NCBI GenBank assembly: GCA_015680685.1
Contig: MNCI01006000.1
Coordinates: 596,271-660,270, forward strand
From: Gnetum montanum
Lineage: Eukaryota > Streptophyta > Gnetopsida > Gnetales > Gnetaceae
Reading direction: 5' to 3'
Length of the DNA: 64,000 nucleotides
The number at the start of each line of letters is the position of its first letter. Position 1 is the stretch's first letter. Below, piece after piece: positions 11,723-23,123 of the stretch. Both the position numbers and the translations under genes were made by a program. The notes below the pieces were generated by a model. It did no database searches. It saw nothing but the letters and a program-made list of their open reading frames with translations, and was not told the origin of the DNA.

Positions 11723-14082
11723 CTAGTCCTCCTCACCCCGGTCAATTCCTATGAGGGTCTTTCCTTTTTCCATGGCTATCCATGAGGTTGGCCTTAGTGA
11801 AAACCTAGTAGAAGTGACCTCTCTTGAAGGTATAATGACATGTCTCTCTGGGGTTCCACTCACCACTATGTTGTTAGCAAAAAGTTCATAAGCCCGTGTC
11901 ACACCAATTACATCAAGCAATATGTCTCAAAAAGGATGCTCCATAAACTCATCCTTGTGCCTCTTAAGATATGCCTTGCTTTCCTACTTATAGTGGTGCT
12001 TATGATTCTTTTGAGTCTAGCCCCTTTATACACTTTTGTACTAAAATCCTTCGAGTCTTGGTTCTTCCTTGCTAGTAGGTCCATCTACAACTATTGCTCA
12101 ATTACCTCATGAGTGGCCTTGTTCTTAGCCTGAATGGTTGACCAATACCTAGCATAGTTAATTTCAGCCATGTGCCAGGTACCTTCTTATTTTTCATGTA
12201 TCATCAAGAAGTCATAACAGGACTACAAGTCCTTCAAGTTTGCATTTTGGCTTGCCCCCTTCTCCTAGAGCTCATGCATCCATTTCCATAGGTGTTCATT
12301 AATGTGTTTGCACTTCCACAATGCTCTCGTAGATGATAGCGCATATTTTCTTACCTCATCATACACACAATGGGATACTTACTCCACCTCAAGGAAAAAC
12401 TTAGGCATGACATCAACCTAGACCACCCTGTTTGGATCTCACCAAAGCTATGAACCTATTATAACATAATAGGCAAGACAATGTTAGCCATGAACCAAGC
12501 AGTAAATTAGTAGAAAAAAAAGGAAAAGCATGCCAATCTTGGGTTCCTTTGTTGTATATGGTCCATCATGTCATCAATCAAGCCTTGCATAAAGGTAAAC
12601 TTATCAAGAGTCTCTATCCATGATTGCATGTAGAAGGTGGATGTAGATGCTGGACGCACAATGAAAACATCGAGGCTACCACATAACACACTTAGTAATT
12701 ATCAGATAATACAATAGCCAAGGGTGTAAGGGCTAAAAATAAAAAAATAAAAAAAATAAAATGGAAAAAAAATAAAAACAACAAAAAAAAGATGGTAGTG
12801 TAAAGCTCCTACACAACAAAACCTCAGATGTGAGAGCAGGGGGATCATCCATCTACACACCATCAAAGAAATTTTTAAATTCACCCCTCTCAAACTATAG
12901 CAACCCTTTTTCCTCAAGTTGTTGTAGCACCTCTATAGCTTCTCATTCCTCTTCATCTAGTACTTGTCCCTTAGTTTGAGGAGGGACATCATCCTTTATG
13001 GGAACTACTACTTCCATAGGGGCCCTCTTGCCTACATTACAAAAGTTAGGATTAGAATGAGCATAGTATAGCATAGCACATTATAGTAGTATCCAATGAT
13101 TCATAATTACTTATGATTTCTAAGTGCACATCATGAAGCTTAAACCAGATCTTTCTACCACTCTCCTCCACCTCACAAACAGGCTCCTTTGTGGAGCATG
13201 GTTTCTTAATCTTAGTTCTAGATGATCCCATTGTTTCAACAATGAGTCGTGCCCCTCTTGCTACATTTCTAGTGTTGGCTCGTGGGGCCTCCCTTACACT
13301 ATCACATGTGTGGTGAGATCATCCTAGATTGCCTCTAGTCATTATAGAAAATGACTCACTAATTACCTATGAAAGATCCTATGATCACGTGGTGTTGAAC
13401 AAGTGACAGATCCATAGCCTAGAGATTTTCCTATGGTCTTACACTATCCACTGCCCTTCCTCACAAACCGCCAAAAACTCCATGAATCTTCATAGGCATG
13501 TTATAAAGAATGAAAAGTGCATGTGTGATCTAACTTAGAGGTTGTGGTGCAACCTAACAATTTCAGCATGAAGGCCACTAGTAAGGTAAGAGGCCTAGTT
13601 GTACTATGTTTCCTTCTCTATTACATCCCTCATCGTCCAAGCTTGTTCCATCCCAAGAATTTTTCCTTGGAAAAACAACTTTGGGAATGCATGAGTGTGA
13701 AAGACTGGATAGAGATGATCAACCATAGGTACCTTCACTTCCTTGACTTGTATGCCTTTGTAGACCTTAGAAGTGCCCAACCATTTCTCAATGTCCCTTG
13801 TGTGGTCTATGTCTTTGTCAGTTTTTTCTGCAACCAATGGACCATCACGGGGGATGCTAAAGAGGTCCATAAAGAACTCATCTATGATGTCAAAGGTCAT
13901 CTATAGACCACAGGCCCACGTCATGAAGCAATCAGCACTCTCGTTGAAGGAGTTGATGATGGAAATCATCTCAGCCACTAGGATACTTAGGCTAATGTGT
14001 TAGGAAAGGGTCCATTAACGTAGCTTGTTAAAGAATCCTAGTTATCTCCACTAGGGCCTCATAGCACAACCAATGTTGTGAA

Positions 14083-15002
14083 TGAAACACCATGAAGATT
14101 TTAAGGCCTCAACGGTTCAGCAAAATCTTATGACTCAAACAAGGATTTGCAACAAGGCATGGCTTAGCAAGTTCCCTTTTCGGATAAGGGTCTGTTCTGC
14201 CATGCTACACAGCACAATGTTATAAACTCTAGAGGATAGAACAAGACAATGGGTGCACAACGGTAAGCTTTCAACTTTGCAAGTTTTCTATGTCCCAAAA
14301 ATCTTAACTTTTGGCATAATACGTTGCATTACGCAACATAGCGTAATGTCCCATAATGTAGCGTAATGCCAGAAGGCAGTCCATCACAACATTAGAGATG
14401 GTAATTGTTGATGGAATATTGATGAGAGAGCAAAAGAGGACTAGTGACCGTAAGAACATCGGAGGTGATTGGCAAGAATCCTTGATCAAAAATAGCCGGT
14501 TAACGAATACTCTGCTTCAGGACTGATTTCCTTGCGTCCAGATTGCCTAGAACAAGGTAGATTGACCTTTGCTTGTTTTATCTTTAAATAGCTTTTCTTG
14601 TTGTTGGCACATTCTTCATCTAAACTGAAGTCCTCCTGTAATCTTTGTATCCAAAATATTTTGTTCATAAGTCAAATCCTAGAACTTGGGATTGCGCGCT
14701 CTCTAAATTTGATCTCCTGTGTCCTATCTATACGGATTTTGCAATTGCTTTAAATCGATTACATCATTTTCAATTACCTTCGAGGTTGACGATATTATAT
14801 CTCTTTATAAAAATTTCCATTTTTCCATCCAATTATCACAAAAATTTTATTGATTAAGTAAGTTCCTGTTTGATCGACAAGACCGTTCAGGGCACCTCGG
14901 ATTCGTCTTCTCTAGCATAGCTCTCGCACAGATCCAGGGTTGGAAATGTGTACATTGACTTTCGCTCGGTATTTCCAGCAACTGACATTTTCCATCATTA
15001 TA
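14083..15002 (+). repeat. Solo LTR S (920 bp) of a C-related element, inside the antisense gene of B
   Basis: It begins TGAAACACC and ends CATCATTATA, flanked by a perfect duplication GTGAA (14078-14082 and 15003-15007). Its last about 140 bp match the end of the C LTR read on its own strand (GATCGACAAGACC, TTCAGGGCAC, CTCGCACAGATCC). It contains CATTACGCAACATAGCGTAA, the TTACGC word typical of C. With no internal region, it arose by LTR-LTR recombination. It disrupts exon 4 of the antisense gene. Confidence 0.9.
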
Positions 15003-16199
15003 GTGAACTCTCAACCTCACCATATTTCATGATGAGAGTGGTCTTAGTATGCCCTGTTGTGACCATTGTGACTTCTCCTAACTTAACCACAACTATAATA
15101 TGTGAAATTAAAGTTAGAAACATAAAAAAAATGCTAGGCAAAAAATGCATAAAAATGAATGATACACTACTCACGTGACACAAATGGTATGCAGGATAGT
15201 GGTGGTGGGGATGAAAGCTCCTCCATGCTTAGTATGACGGTCACCCACTTAGCATACAACTAGCTAAGAGCTTGAGACCTCTCATAAGACTTAGAATATT
15301 GATGAGGGAGTTCCACTAGGTCTACCCCAGTCTACCCAATCATTGCTACATGAGCATTCTTAAAAAATAAGAATTCCTATAGGGTAGTGAGAGTCAAGTT
15401 CAATGACTCCTCCTCATCGTGGAGGTAATTTGTATCAATGGTAAACCTAGAAATAGACATGAGTGGTTAGAATCTTAATATAAGTCATAATCAAGTGAAT
15501 AGTGCAAAAATCATAAGAGGACTCACCCTTCAGCATAATATACTATCCCAAGTGGGTTCTTGAAAAGGGTAGGTATGCGTCGAGCAACGAACAATGTGTT
15601 GTTCTTATTGTAGCACTGGAATCCTGGCATATCCCAAATCTTGGATAAAAGCCTAAGGTCCTTGTGGCCCTGACCTAAACTCCTTGCTCCTACATCACCA
15701 ATAGGCTCATCAGATATGAACCTTAGGATGCCTTAGTTCATCCCAAGAAACAACATTTTCATTATAACATTGGCTTCTTCTACCGCCAAGTGTGACCATA
15801 TCATTACATTGAAGTGGTGGAGAAAAAATTCTAGGAACTCTTGTGCTTCTGACCTAAACCATACTACTTGGTGACCCACATATATGCCTAGTGCTAGTAC
15901 ATTTGGCACAGGGCTCGCTCATACAACACAAGATTTCCACTAGCTCAACCATGATGAGGATGGGTTTTAACAGTACCTTGCAACCATAGTAGTAACAAGA
16001 GGAGAATGTTATCATTAGATTCAAAAAATGAAAAAATACATAAAAATTAAACTTAACATATTAGTAAAACTCTTAACTTCCCCACCAAGCCCCATAGGAA
16101 ATGGATGTTAGCATACCCATCTGACATGCCTAGTCCCCCAACGGGACATAGCACTAACATCTACATTTCACATTTACAAACATTATAAATTTGAAAATA

Positions 16200-16425
16200 T
16201 CAAAATTTTTAATAAGTGTTGATTATGCTCGCCATAGAGTGTAACTTTCAAAATTACAAAATTTTTTCTATTGGTTACACTCCTTACATAGTGTAACCCT
16301 CAAAACTATAGAAAAATTTAAAGTGTTGGCTATGCTCCCTACTAAGTGTAACAACTACAAAACTTTTTAAAGTGTTTATAAATTTCATGTTGGTTATGCT
16401 CACCATATAGCATAACTTGTTGACT
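16200..16425. repeat. Tandem 55-65 bp units in intron 1 of the antisense gene of B
   Basis: About four degenerate units with the form aaaattttta-aagtgttg-ttatgctc-ccatagagtgtaac. The words aagtgttgg and tatgctc are shared with the palindromic units of the B LTR, so LTR-type repeat motifs also occur internally. Confidence 0.6.
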
Positions 16426-16627
16426 GCATTGCCTATAGATCATGATGCTAGAAAATCAAAATTTTCCAACTTTTTTGTTATGCTCTCAAGAACATACCCT
16501 GGTGTGATAGTTGTGACCCTTACAGTTGCCATGCCTAGATTGTTATGCTTTGTATTTTCCTTCAAGCTACCTTGGTCATCAAAAAAAACAAATAAAAAAA
16601 TGTGTGCACACAAACCATTTTGGCTCT

Positions 16628-16790
16628 ATCCCATGTCATGCATAGGATGTTGAAAAACGCTTGTCCCACATCACGCATGGGACATTGAAAAACCCTATTC
16701 CACATCATGCATAGGATGCTAGAAAAACCCTATTCCATGTCATGCATGGAATACTAAAAATCCTTGTCCCATGCCATGCATGGTACACAC
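16628..16790. repeat. Tandem 40-bp array CCCATGTCATGCATAGGATG
   Basis: Four units of about 40 bp, each with a near-palindrome around ATGCAT (cccatg-catgcat-gga) followed by aaaaacc. A related palindrome occurs at 17310-17375 (cccatgttatgtgcataaca), upstream of the antisense gene. Confidence 0.7.
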
Positions 16791-17269
16791 AAAAGCAAAA
16801 GAAACATCCTTGCAAAAAAATAACTAGAAACCCACAAAATCTACCATGTGCACTCCCTCTCTTGACCGCGACTCATAGTAGCTATGAAAGTGGTGGTGGT
16901 CCCTACCCAAGGCAAGCTACCCTCAAAATGCTAGGACCCTAAGGTGAACAAGAAAAAAGGAAAGAAATCATAATGGAAGAGTGTAGTGCCTTACCTTATT
17001 GATGGTGTCTCCCTTCAATCCTCTATGCACACTCTAGGAAGGTACCTTAGTGGGCGTCCTCCTTAGTCCACATTGGTGAGGCCAAGGTGTTGATGTTCAC
17101 TATAGTGCATCATGGTTGAATGGTTATGCTTTTATTTTCCTCTTCCTCTTTACTATCTCTAGCTTCCTTTCTTCCATTGCTATTCTCTACCTCCTTTCAG
17201 CTTGGCCACACTACGCTCAATGAATTTTTTTCAACTTTGAAAATGACATTTTGACTATGGTAAAACTCT

Positions 17270-17277
17270 TATTTATA
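17270..17277 (-). promoter_or_regulatory. TATA box of the antisense gene in B
   Basis: On the - strand the sequence reads GAGTATAAATAAGAG, about 93 bp upstream of the first ATG of the antisense gene (17177). The corresponding gene in C has CATATAAGTGAG about 145 bp before its ATG. This supports an independent promoter just upstream of the pol splice acceptor. Confidence 0.6.
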
Positions 17278-17683
17278 CTCTTTCAGGGTGAAGGACACGT
17301 CACCCTCTTGGGTATTGTCCCATGTTATGTGCATAACACAGGACTATCACATGTCTCACGGGTAACATGGGACGAGTGTAGCACCTAGAGTTAGAAATTT
17401 TTTTCAACTTTTCCAATGTCTCCATACTTAGGAAATGTTTCTGATTACCCAATAAATGCCCAACCTAGTCCTATATTTAAAACCTTCTAGGCCTTGCCTA
17501 AACTGATGTGTCCTACACAAACCATGGTTTGCTATGACCTTAAACTAGCAATCTTAGGGCCAATCAAGGTCCCAAAATTAATTTACATACTTGCTTATCT
17601 AATCTTGCAAATACACAATTAGGAAAATTTTCATAACATTGTCTTACTTATTTTATGCAGTTTACCTTATTAAGACATTTTTC

Positions 17684-17700
17684 TAGTTGTTTTGTAGGAT
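17684..17700 (+). other. Probable 3' splice site preceding pol in element B
   Basis: TTGTTTTGTAG then GATTGTTGGCAAG; the exon would start at 17698. Element C has TTTTGCAG then GACGGTTGGCAAATGG at the same place (exon from 51957, - strand). The conserved pyrimidine-rich tract and AG mark the end of the protease-RT intron known in Ogre-type elements. Confidence 0.65.
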
Positions 17701-20700
17701 TGTTGGCAAGATCGTAGAATGAATGCATATAAGTGTCTTCATTCACCCTTGGTCTTGACTAAACCTTACGAAAATTCCATGAGATGCATAAACACTAAAC
17801 TCCTAGACTTTGAGCCTATGACTTATGATATAAACATAGCATTCCTAGAGACATCTCTAGATTGGCTAGATCATCTAGTTAAAGCTCTAAATCTAGAAGC
17901 AGGTGATGTGATTGAGGATCCTCTCATAGAAGTCCCTATAGTAACATGTAAAGTCAAGGTGAAGACATTGAAACTTAGTTTCTTGTTAGAGCCTCAAAGC
18001 AAACAAAGCATCTCAAAAGTTCTCAATGATGACGTCAAGGTGTTCACATGGTGTTACGAGGACATGCTAGGCCTGAACCCTCATATAATACAACACAACA
18101 TTATTTTTCATCATCACATAAAACTAGTCAAACAAAAGGCTCATAAGGTCAAACTTGAGGTGGCATTGGTAGTTTATGATGAGATCACTAAGCTTTAAAA
18201 GTTGGTTTCATCTAGGTAGTCAACTACGTATAGTGGGTTTCAAACATCATAGTTGTCCCTAAGAAAAATGGAAGTATACACATTTTCATAGACTTCTGAG
18301 ACTTGAACAATGCAACCATTAAAGATGATTTCCCATTACTTAGTATTAGCCAACTCATCAATACTATGACTGGTCACACCTTGTTGTCCTTTATGGATGG
18401 GTTCTTGAGTTACAACCAAATTTAGATCAACCTAGAGCACTAGCTCAACACCACTTTCATGAACCCTTGGGGTATGTTTTGTCATAAAATGATGCCCTTC
18501 AGACTAAAAAACACAGGAGAGACTTACCAATGCACAATGACATATATCTTTAGTGATTATCTACTAGATTTTCTCAATGACTATGCTAATGACATAGCGG
18601 TTAAGTCCAAGGTAACTCAAGACCATGTAGATGACTTAGACTATGTTCTCAAATGTTGCCTTAGACATGACCTTAGGTTAAATCCCAAGATGTGTGTCTT
18701 TCACATCAAGATCAGTTGCATGCTAGGCTTTGTAGTATCAGAAGCAAGTATACATGTAGACCCTGATAAGGTTAAGGCTATCACCAACTTAGCACCATTG
18801 GCAAACCTTAAGGAGCTACCGAGGTTACAAGGTAGATTACAATTCATATGTAGGTTTATCGCAAGGTTGATTGATAAGTTGCATCCAATGTAGCATTTTC
18901 TCAAAAATGGGATCCACTTTGAGTGGATAACACAGTGCCAAGAAGCATTTGACAACCTCAAAAAGGAGTTAACTCAACTTCCAATAGTCTACCCTCCACA
19001 AGAAGATAAATTATTCTACATTTACCTTGTAGCCTCAGACACGTCCATCACCTCTCTGCTTTGCCAAAAGTGAGATGATGAAATATAGGTCCCTATTTAC
19101 TACTTAAGCCATGCACTAGTGGCCCACAAGGTGAAATACAATGATGTAGAGAAGAATTGTCTTGCCTTAGCCTTTGCAATCAAAAAATGAAGGTATTATC
19201 TTTTTCGCAGTTAGGTTACTCTGATCAATTACTACAAACATATACAAAAGTAGTCGAATTGCACAGTGGAAGGTAATAACCATGTTTTTTTGACTTGCAC
19301 TACATAGCACAAGTGTTCACAAAGGGTCAAGTAATAGCCACACAACTCATGGCTTCACCCATAGACAATCAAGTAATAAAAGATCCAAAATTTCTAGATG
19401 AGCATGTCAAAAGCATAAGCCAAGTGCCTACAAACTTTGAGGTAGTTTTACACTTTGATGATGATTCAACCACACATGGTGGTAGTGCCACTACCATTAT
19501 CACGTTTTCCTCCAAGGAGATTTGACCCTTCACATATCATTTTGTATTTCCTTGCACAAAAAACATGGTAGAGTATGAAGGTCTCTGTAGAGATGTCTTA
19601 ACAACTCATGATTTAGGAATCCAAAACATAGCAATTTGAGGAAATTCATAGCTTGTTGTCAATCAAGTCATAGAGGTTTATGCTTGCAATGCACAACATT
19701 TACAACCTTACTATGATTTTGTAAAACACTTGCTCAAACAATTTGTAACTATAGATGTCCAAAAAATTCCCCATAACGAAAATTCCATTGTTGATGCATT
19801 AGCCACTTTAGCCTTAAGCATAGTTCCCAACATGTTTTCTACCTTGCCCACTTTGATAATGGATTGAATTGAACCTATCATTCAAATGACAAGCATTGCA
19901 TTCATAGCCATGAAAAGCACAGCTCACACCCAAGAGTTGTATGATGATATTAAGACATACCTCCAATAGGATGAGCCTTGGCAAAATCTAACCTCTTCCC
20001 AAAAAGAAACAATGAAAAAATTATCATGGAAGTACATCCTTGTAGGTGATAGAATCTTGTGTCACAGATCCTATGATGAAATTCTATTAACCTACGTTAG
20101 CAATAGCAAAGTGCAAACGATTTTCAATCAAGTCCATGAGGGACTATGTGGAGCCCACATAGCACCTAGGGAAATGGCAGCAAAAATTAGATGCCTAGGC
20201 TACTATTGGCCTTACATGAAGTGCAACTACATTTTGGAAGCTAGAACATGTGACATGTGTTAGTGACATGGTAACCTAATGCACGTGCCACCCACTCAAC
20301 TACATACTACATAGATCATGTGGCCATTCGAATGTTGGCAGTTGGATATCATAGGACCTATAATGCCTAAGTCTTCTGTAGGACATAGCTTCATCATAAT
20401 CGCAACCAAATACTTTACCAAGTGGGTTGAAGCCATTTCCATTAAGAAGAAAACATTATAATAGGTTTGAAAATCTATTCTAGACAACATAGCAATCCAA
20501 TTTGGTTTACCCATGACTATAGTCATAGACAATAGGCCACAATTTAGCAGTGTAGAAACTAAAGCCTTTTGTGAACACCTTGGCATTAAACATTTTTTTT
20601 CATCACTGTACTACCCACAAGAAAATGGCTAAGCAGAGGCTACAAACAACGGCATCATCAACCTTTTGAAAAGGATGCTTAGCAACAACAAATGACAATG

Positions 20701-21178
20701 CCATGAATAGTTGGTCTACATGCTATGGGCCTACTACATGACATGCAGAACAATAATAGGTAAGATGTCATATAGCCTTGTGTATGGATCTGAAGTAATG
20801 TTACCTCTTGAATTGTAGGTCTAATCACTCCGTATGATCCTCTTGAGATTCATTGTTGAGGTTTAGAACAATGAGTTAAGGACCATTGACCTCAACTCTA
20901 TGGAGGAGGAGTGCTTGCAAACACTTGATTGCATCAAGTGGTAGCAATAAAACCAATAGCGAAAGCACTATCACAACCAACATCAATGCTTGATCAAGAA
21001 GGGGAACCTAGTCCTCAAGGTCGTTCACAAGCCCATGGACAAATTCTTAGCTAACTAGGAAGGGTCATTCTTGATCATAAAAGCTTATGAAAATTGAGCA
21101 TTCAATCTTGCTAATCTAGATGGTAATGAGTTTTCCAATCCAATCAACCACTCATACCTAAAGCCATACTATGCCTAG
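17698..21178 (+). pseudogene. Element B pol: RT, RNase H, archaeal-type RNase H, integrase
   Basis: RT is at about 17860-18900 (MLGLNPHIIQHNIIF; PFRLKNTGETYQ; active site YANDIA instead of YVDD). Thumb and RNase H follow to about 19290 (PIVYPPQEDKLFYIYLVASD). The second RNase H, at about 19440-19830, has HFDDDSTTHGGSA and VEYEGL. Integrase has a Cys-His segment at 20140-20270 (GAHIAPREMAAKIR, GYYWPYM, CDMC), a core at 20330-20640 (KYFTKWVEA, FGLPMTIVIDN, YYPQENG) and a C-terminal region ending NHSYLKPYYA at the stop 21176-21178. RT copies the RNA, the RNases H remove the RNA strand and integrase inserts the DNA. Many stops and a mutated RT active site make it inactive. Confidence 0.93.
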
Positions 21179-21217
21179 TACACAATGCCACACCAAAAAT
21201 AAAGCAAGGTAAGCTAA

Positions 21218-21535
21218 CATCCACTACAACGTTAAATTGGCATAGAATGTCCACTATGACATTAAACTAGTATAGAATATCCACTATGATGTTAAACTGG
21301 CATAGAATTTCCTTGGGCTATGACACTAAACTAGCACCCATGGCATGGTCTACTATGATCTTAAATTAGTAATCCACCATCCACTACAACGATAAACTAG
21401 CATAGTTATCTACTAGGGCTTTAAACTAGCACATCATAGTCTACTAGGACCTTAAACTGGGTTCATGGTCTACTAAGACCTTAAACTAGTATATCATGCA
21501 GTCTACAAAGACCTAAAACTGGGTTCACAGTTCAA
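21218..21535 (+). repeat. Tandem array after integrase in B (TCCACTATGACATTAAACTAG)
   Basis: About ten units of 28-33 bp, core ccactatga-nttaaactagca. Element C has the same array at the same place on its own strand (GTCCGCTATGACGCTAAACTAG). The words TTAAACTAG and CTATGACC also occur in the array near the antisense gene (11040-11240) and singly at 17540. Confidence 0.85.
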
Positions 21536-23123
21536 CATCCATAGTTCAACAAACATAGTTCTACAGATAAGCTAGTGTGAATACCTCCAACCATCTGTCA
21601 CCTACTCATACCTCTTCAGCAAGGTGGGATAGGGTGTTGTAGTTCTAGAATGAATTTCACGTCATCAAGAAAAAACCATCTAGAAAATTTGTAGATTCAC
21701 CATCCTCGACACCTTGCTAATCTTTCAAAGATGCCTACAAGCATCTTGTTAACCTTCCAGAGCTATTTCCACCATCATCAATCATCTTAGTTAGAGCTCT
21801 CACCATGAGCATCACTTGCTAGAGAACCAAAGGTACCGTGGCCTAGCCATAGCACTACCATCCTCTGGCCCTCACCATTGCCTAGGCTAGGAAGAGCATC
21901 CAATAGGTTAGCCCTCTACAATTTTCTAGGTTTCCTAGCTCCTATCCTTGGTGAGAACTCCCAAGCACCTACATCACCAATCCCTCAAGCCACTTGGGTG
22001 CTCACTTCTGGTGTGGCTATTAGAGGTTTTGCAGCCTACTACCATTGGCGCCTACATTGGCCTTCTTACTTTGGACACTGCATCCACCTGCAACTGACAT
22101 AGCACTTGTGGCCCTTACATTGCCCTTGCAAACAAGACTTCACCTTCATCTCACATGGTGTGGTTTCTTTTCTTATTTTCTCTATGTTTTGTTTATAGGA
22201 TGAAGCCTCAATGATGTTCCTCAAGGATCATTTCATCATGGTGGAAACTCATTCCATTGCTCCGATGTGTCCACTTTGACTTGATAATCTACTTAAAAGT
22301 GCACATCCATACTACCCTACTATAGCCAATTCACCTATACCTCTTGACCTTACATTTTCCTACATTCCCTACAAGATTCTCTAATGTACATGGCATCCTT
22401 CTTTTAGTCAACTACAAAACCCATGATGGACATAATGTAACTCATCCCATGGGAAGCCTTTATGGGCTGGTCAAAGCACTAAGCATATGTAACACAACTC
22501 ATCAAGGGGAGGAAACACCTATCCTACAGATGCAACATGGTTGCTTCTAAGTAAATTTTTTTGAGTAGACATGTAGTCTACCTGGAAACAAAACATTTTC
22601 AAGAAAAAAAAGGAAGAGCGAATGAAAAAAGAAGAAAGAAAGAAAAAATAAAAGGAAAAGAAAGAGACAAAAGAAAAATGAAATCAGAAGCAAAATAAAA
22701 ATAGGACAAAACAAGTGCCCAAGTAAAAATAGCAAAATTTCCATTTTATAATTGGTGCAACCCCGAATTGACCATCTCACAAGCACTTCGAGGAGAGGTC
22801 AAAATCCTAGGGGTAGGCCATCTCTACATGCTGACTCCCTCATAAGAACTCCAACAAGGGATCATGCTTTTGCAATAAGCCATCATAATGTTGCATCCTA
22901 CAACCACATGCACAATGAGCATCCTTCCCACTTTTTATCCCTTGACCTATCTACCTAACCTATTCCCGATCATACTTTATTCTCTTAGCACTCTCAAGCA
23001 TAGTGAAGAATTGTCTAATTGGGCACTAATGAGCAGCGTTGATGTCATGTTCACCATGGTGTTTCATATTCTTTATCGATGTCTCTTAGGCCACTCCTCT
23101 AGACATCAACAAAGAGGGGCCAA
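21536..23123 (+). other. Element B 3' non-coding region and polypurine tract
   Basis: It carries tttataggatgaagcctc (22190) also seen in E (31615), a purine-rich low-complexity stretch (22600-22700, mostly A and G), and the polypurine tract caacaaagaggggccaa at about 23107-23123. A short frame at 21878-22102 has no recognisable relatives. Confidence 0.6.

Larger units (their letters stand above)
11723..17177 (-). pseudogene. Antisense multi-exon gene inside element B (homologue of the one in C)
   Basis: Homology to the antisense gene of element C runs collinearly on the - strand. Exon 1 begins near 17177. Exon 2, about 15976-15527, has KPILIM, VWFRSEAQEFLEFF, FNVMIWSHL and YNKNNTLFVARR. Exon 3 is 15446-15175. 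Exon 4 starts at 15092 (MKYGEVESS) and is cut by solo LTR S at 15007. Exon 5 ends at 13912 (NSFNESADCF). Exon 6 starts at 13866 (DLFSIPRDG, FPKLFFQGKILGMEQA, ASYLTSGLHAEIVRL). Exon 8 is near 12600 (DKFTFMQGLIDDMM). Exon 9, about 12450-11723, has ARYWSTIQA, LDVIG and SWIAMEKGKT. Frames contain stops and some splice sites are lost, so it is dead. The N-terminal half resembles FCP1/NIF-type HAD phosphatases. Confidence 0.85.

Noticed and set aside
13544-13906. 120-codon + strand open frame
   Set aside because: It is the opposite strand of exons 5-6 of the B antisense gene, which has homologues in C; no similarity in this frame.
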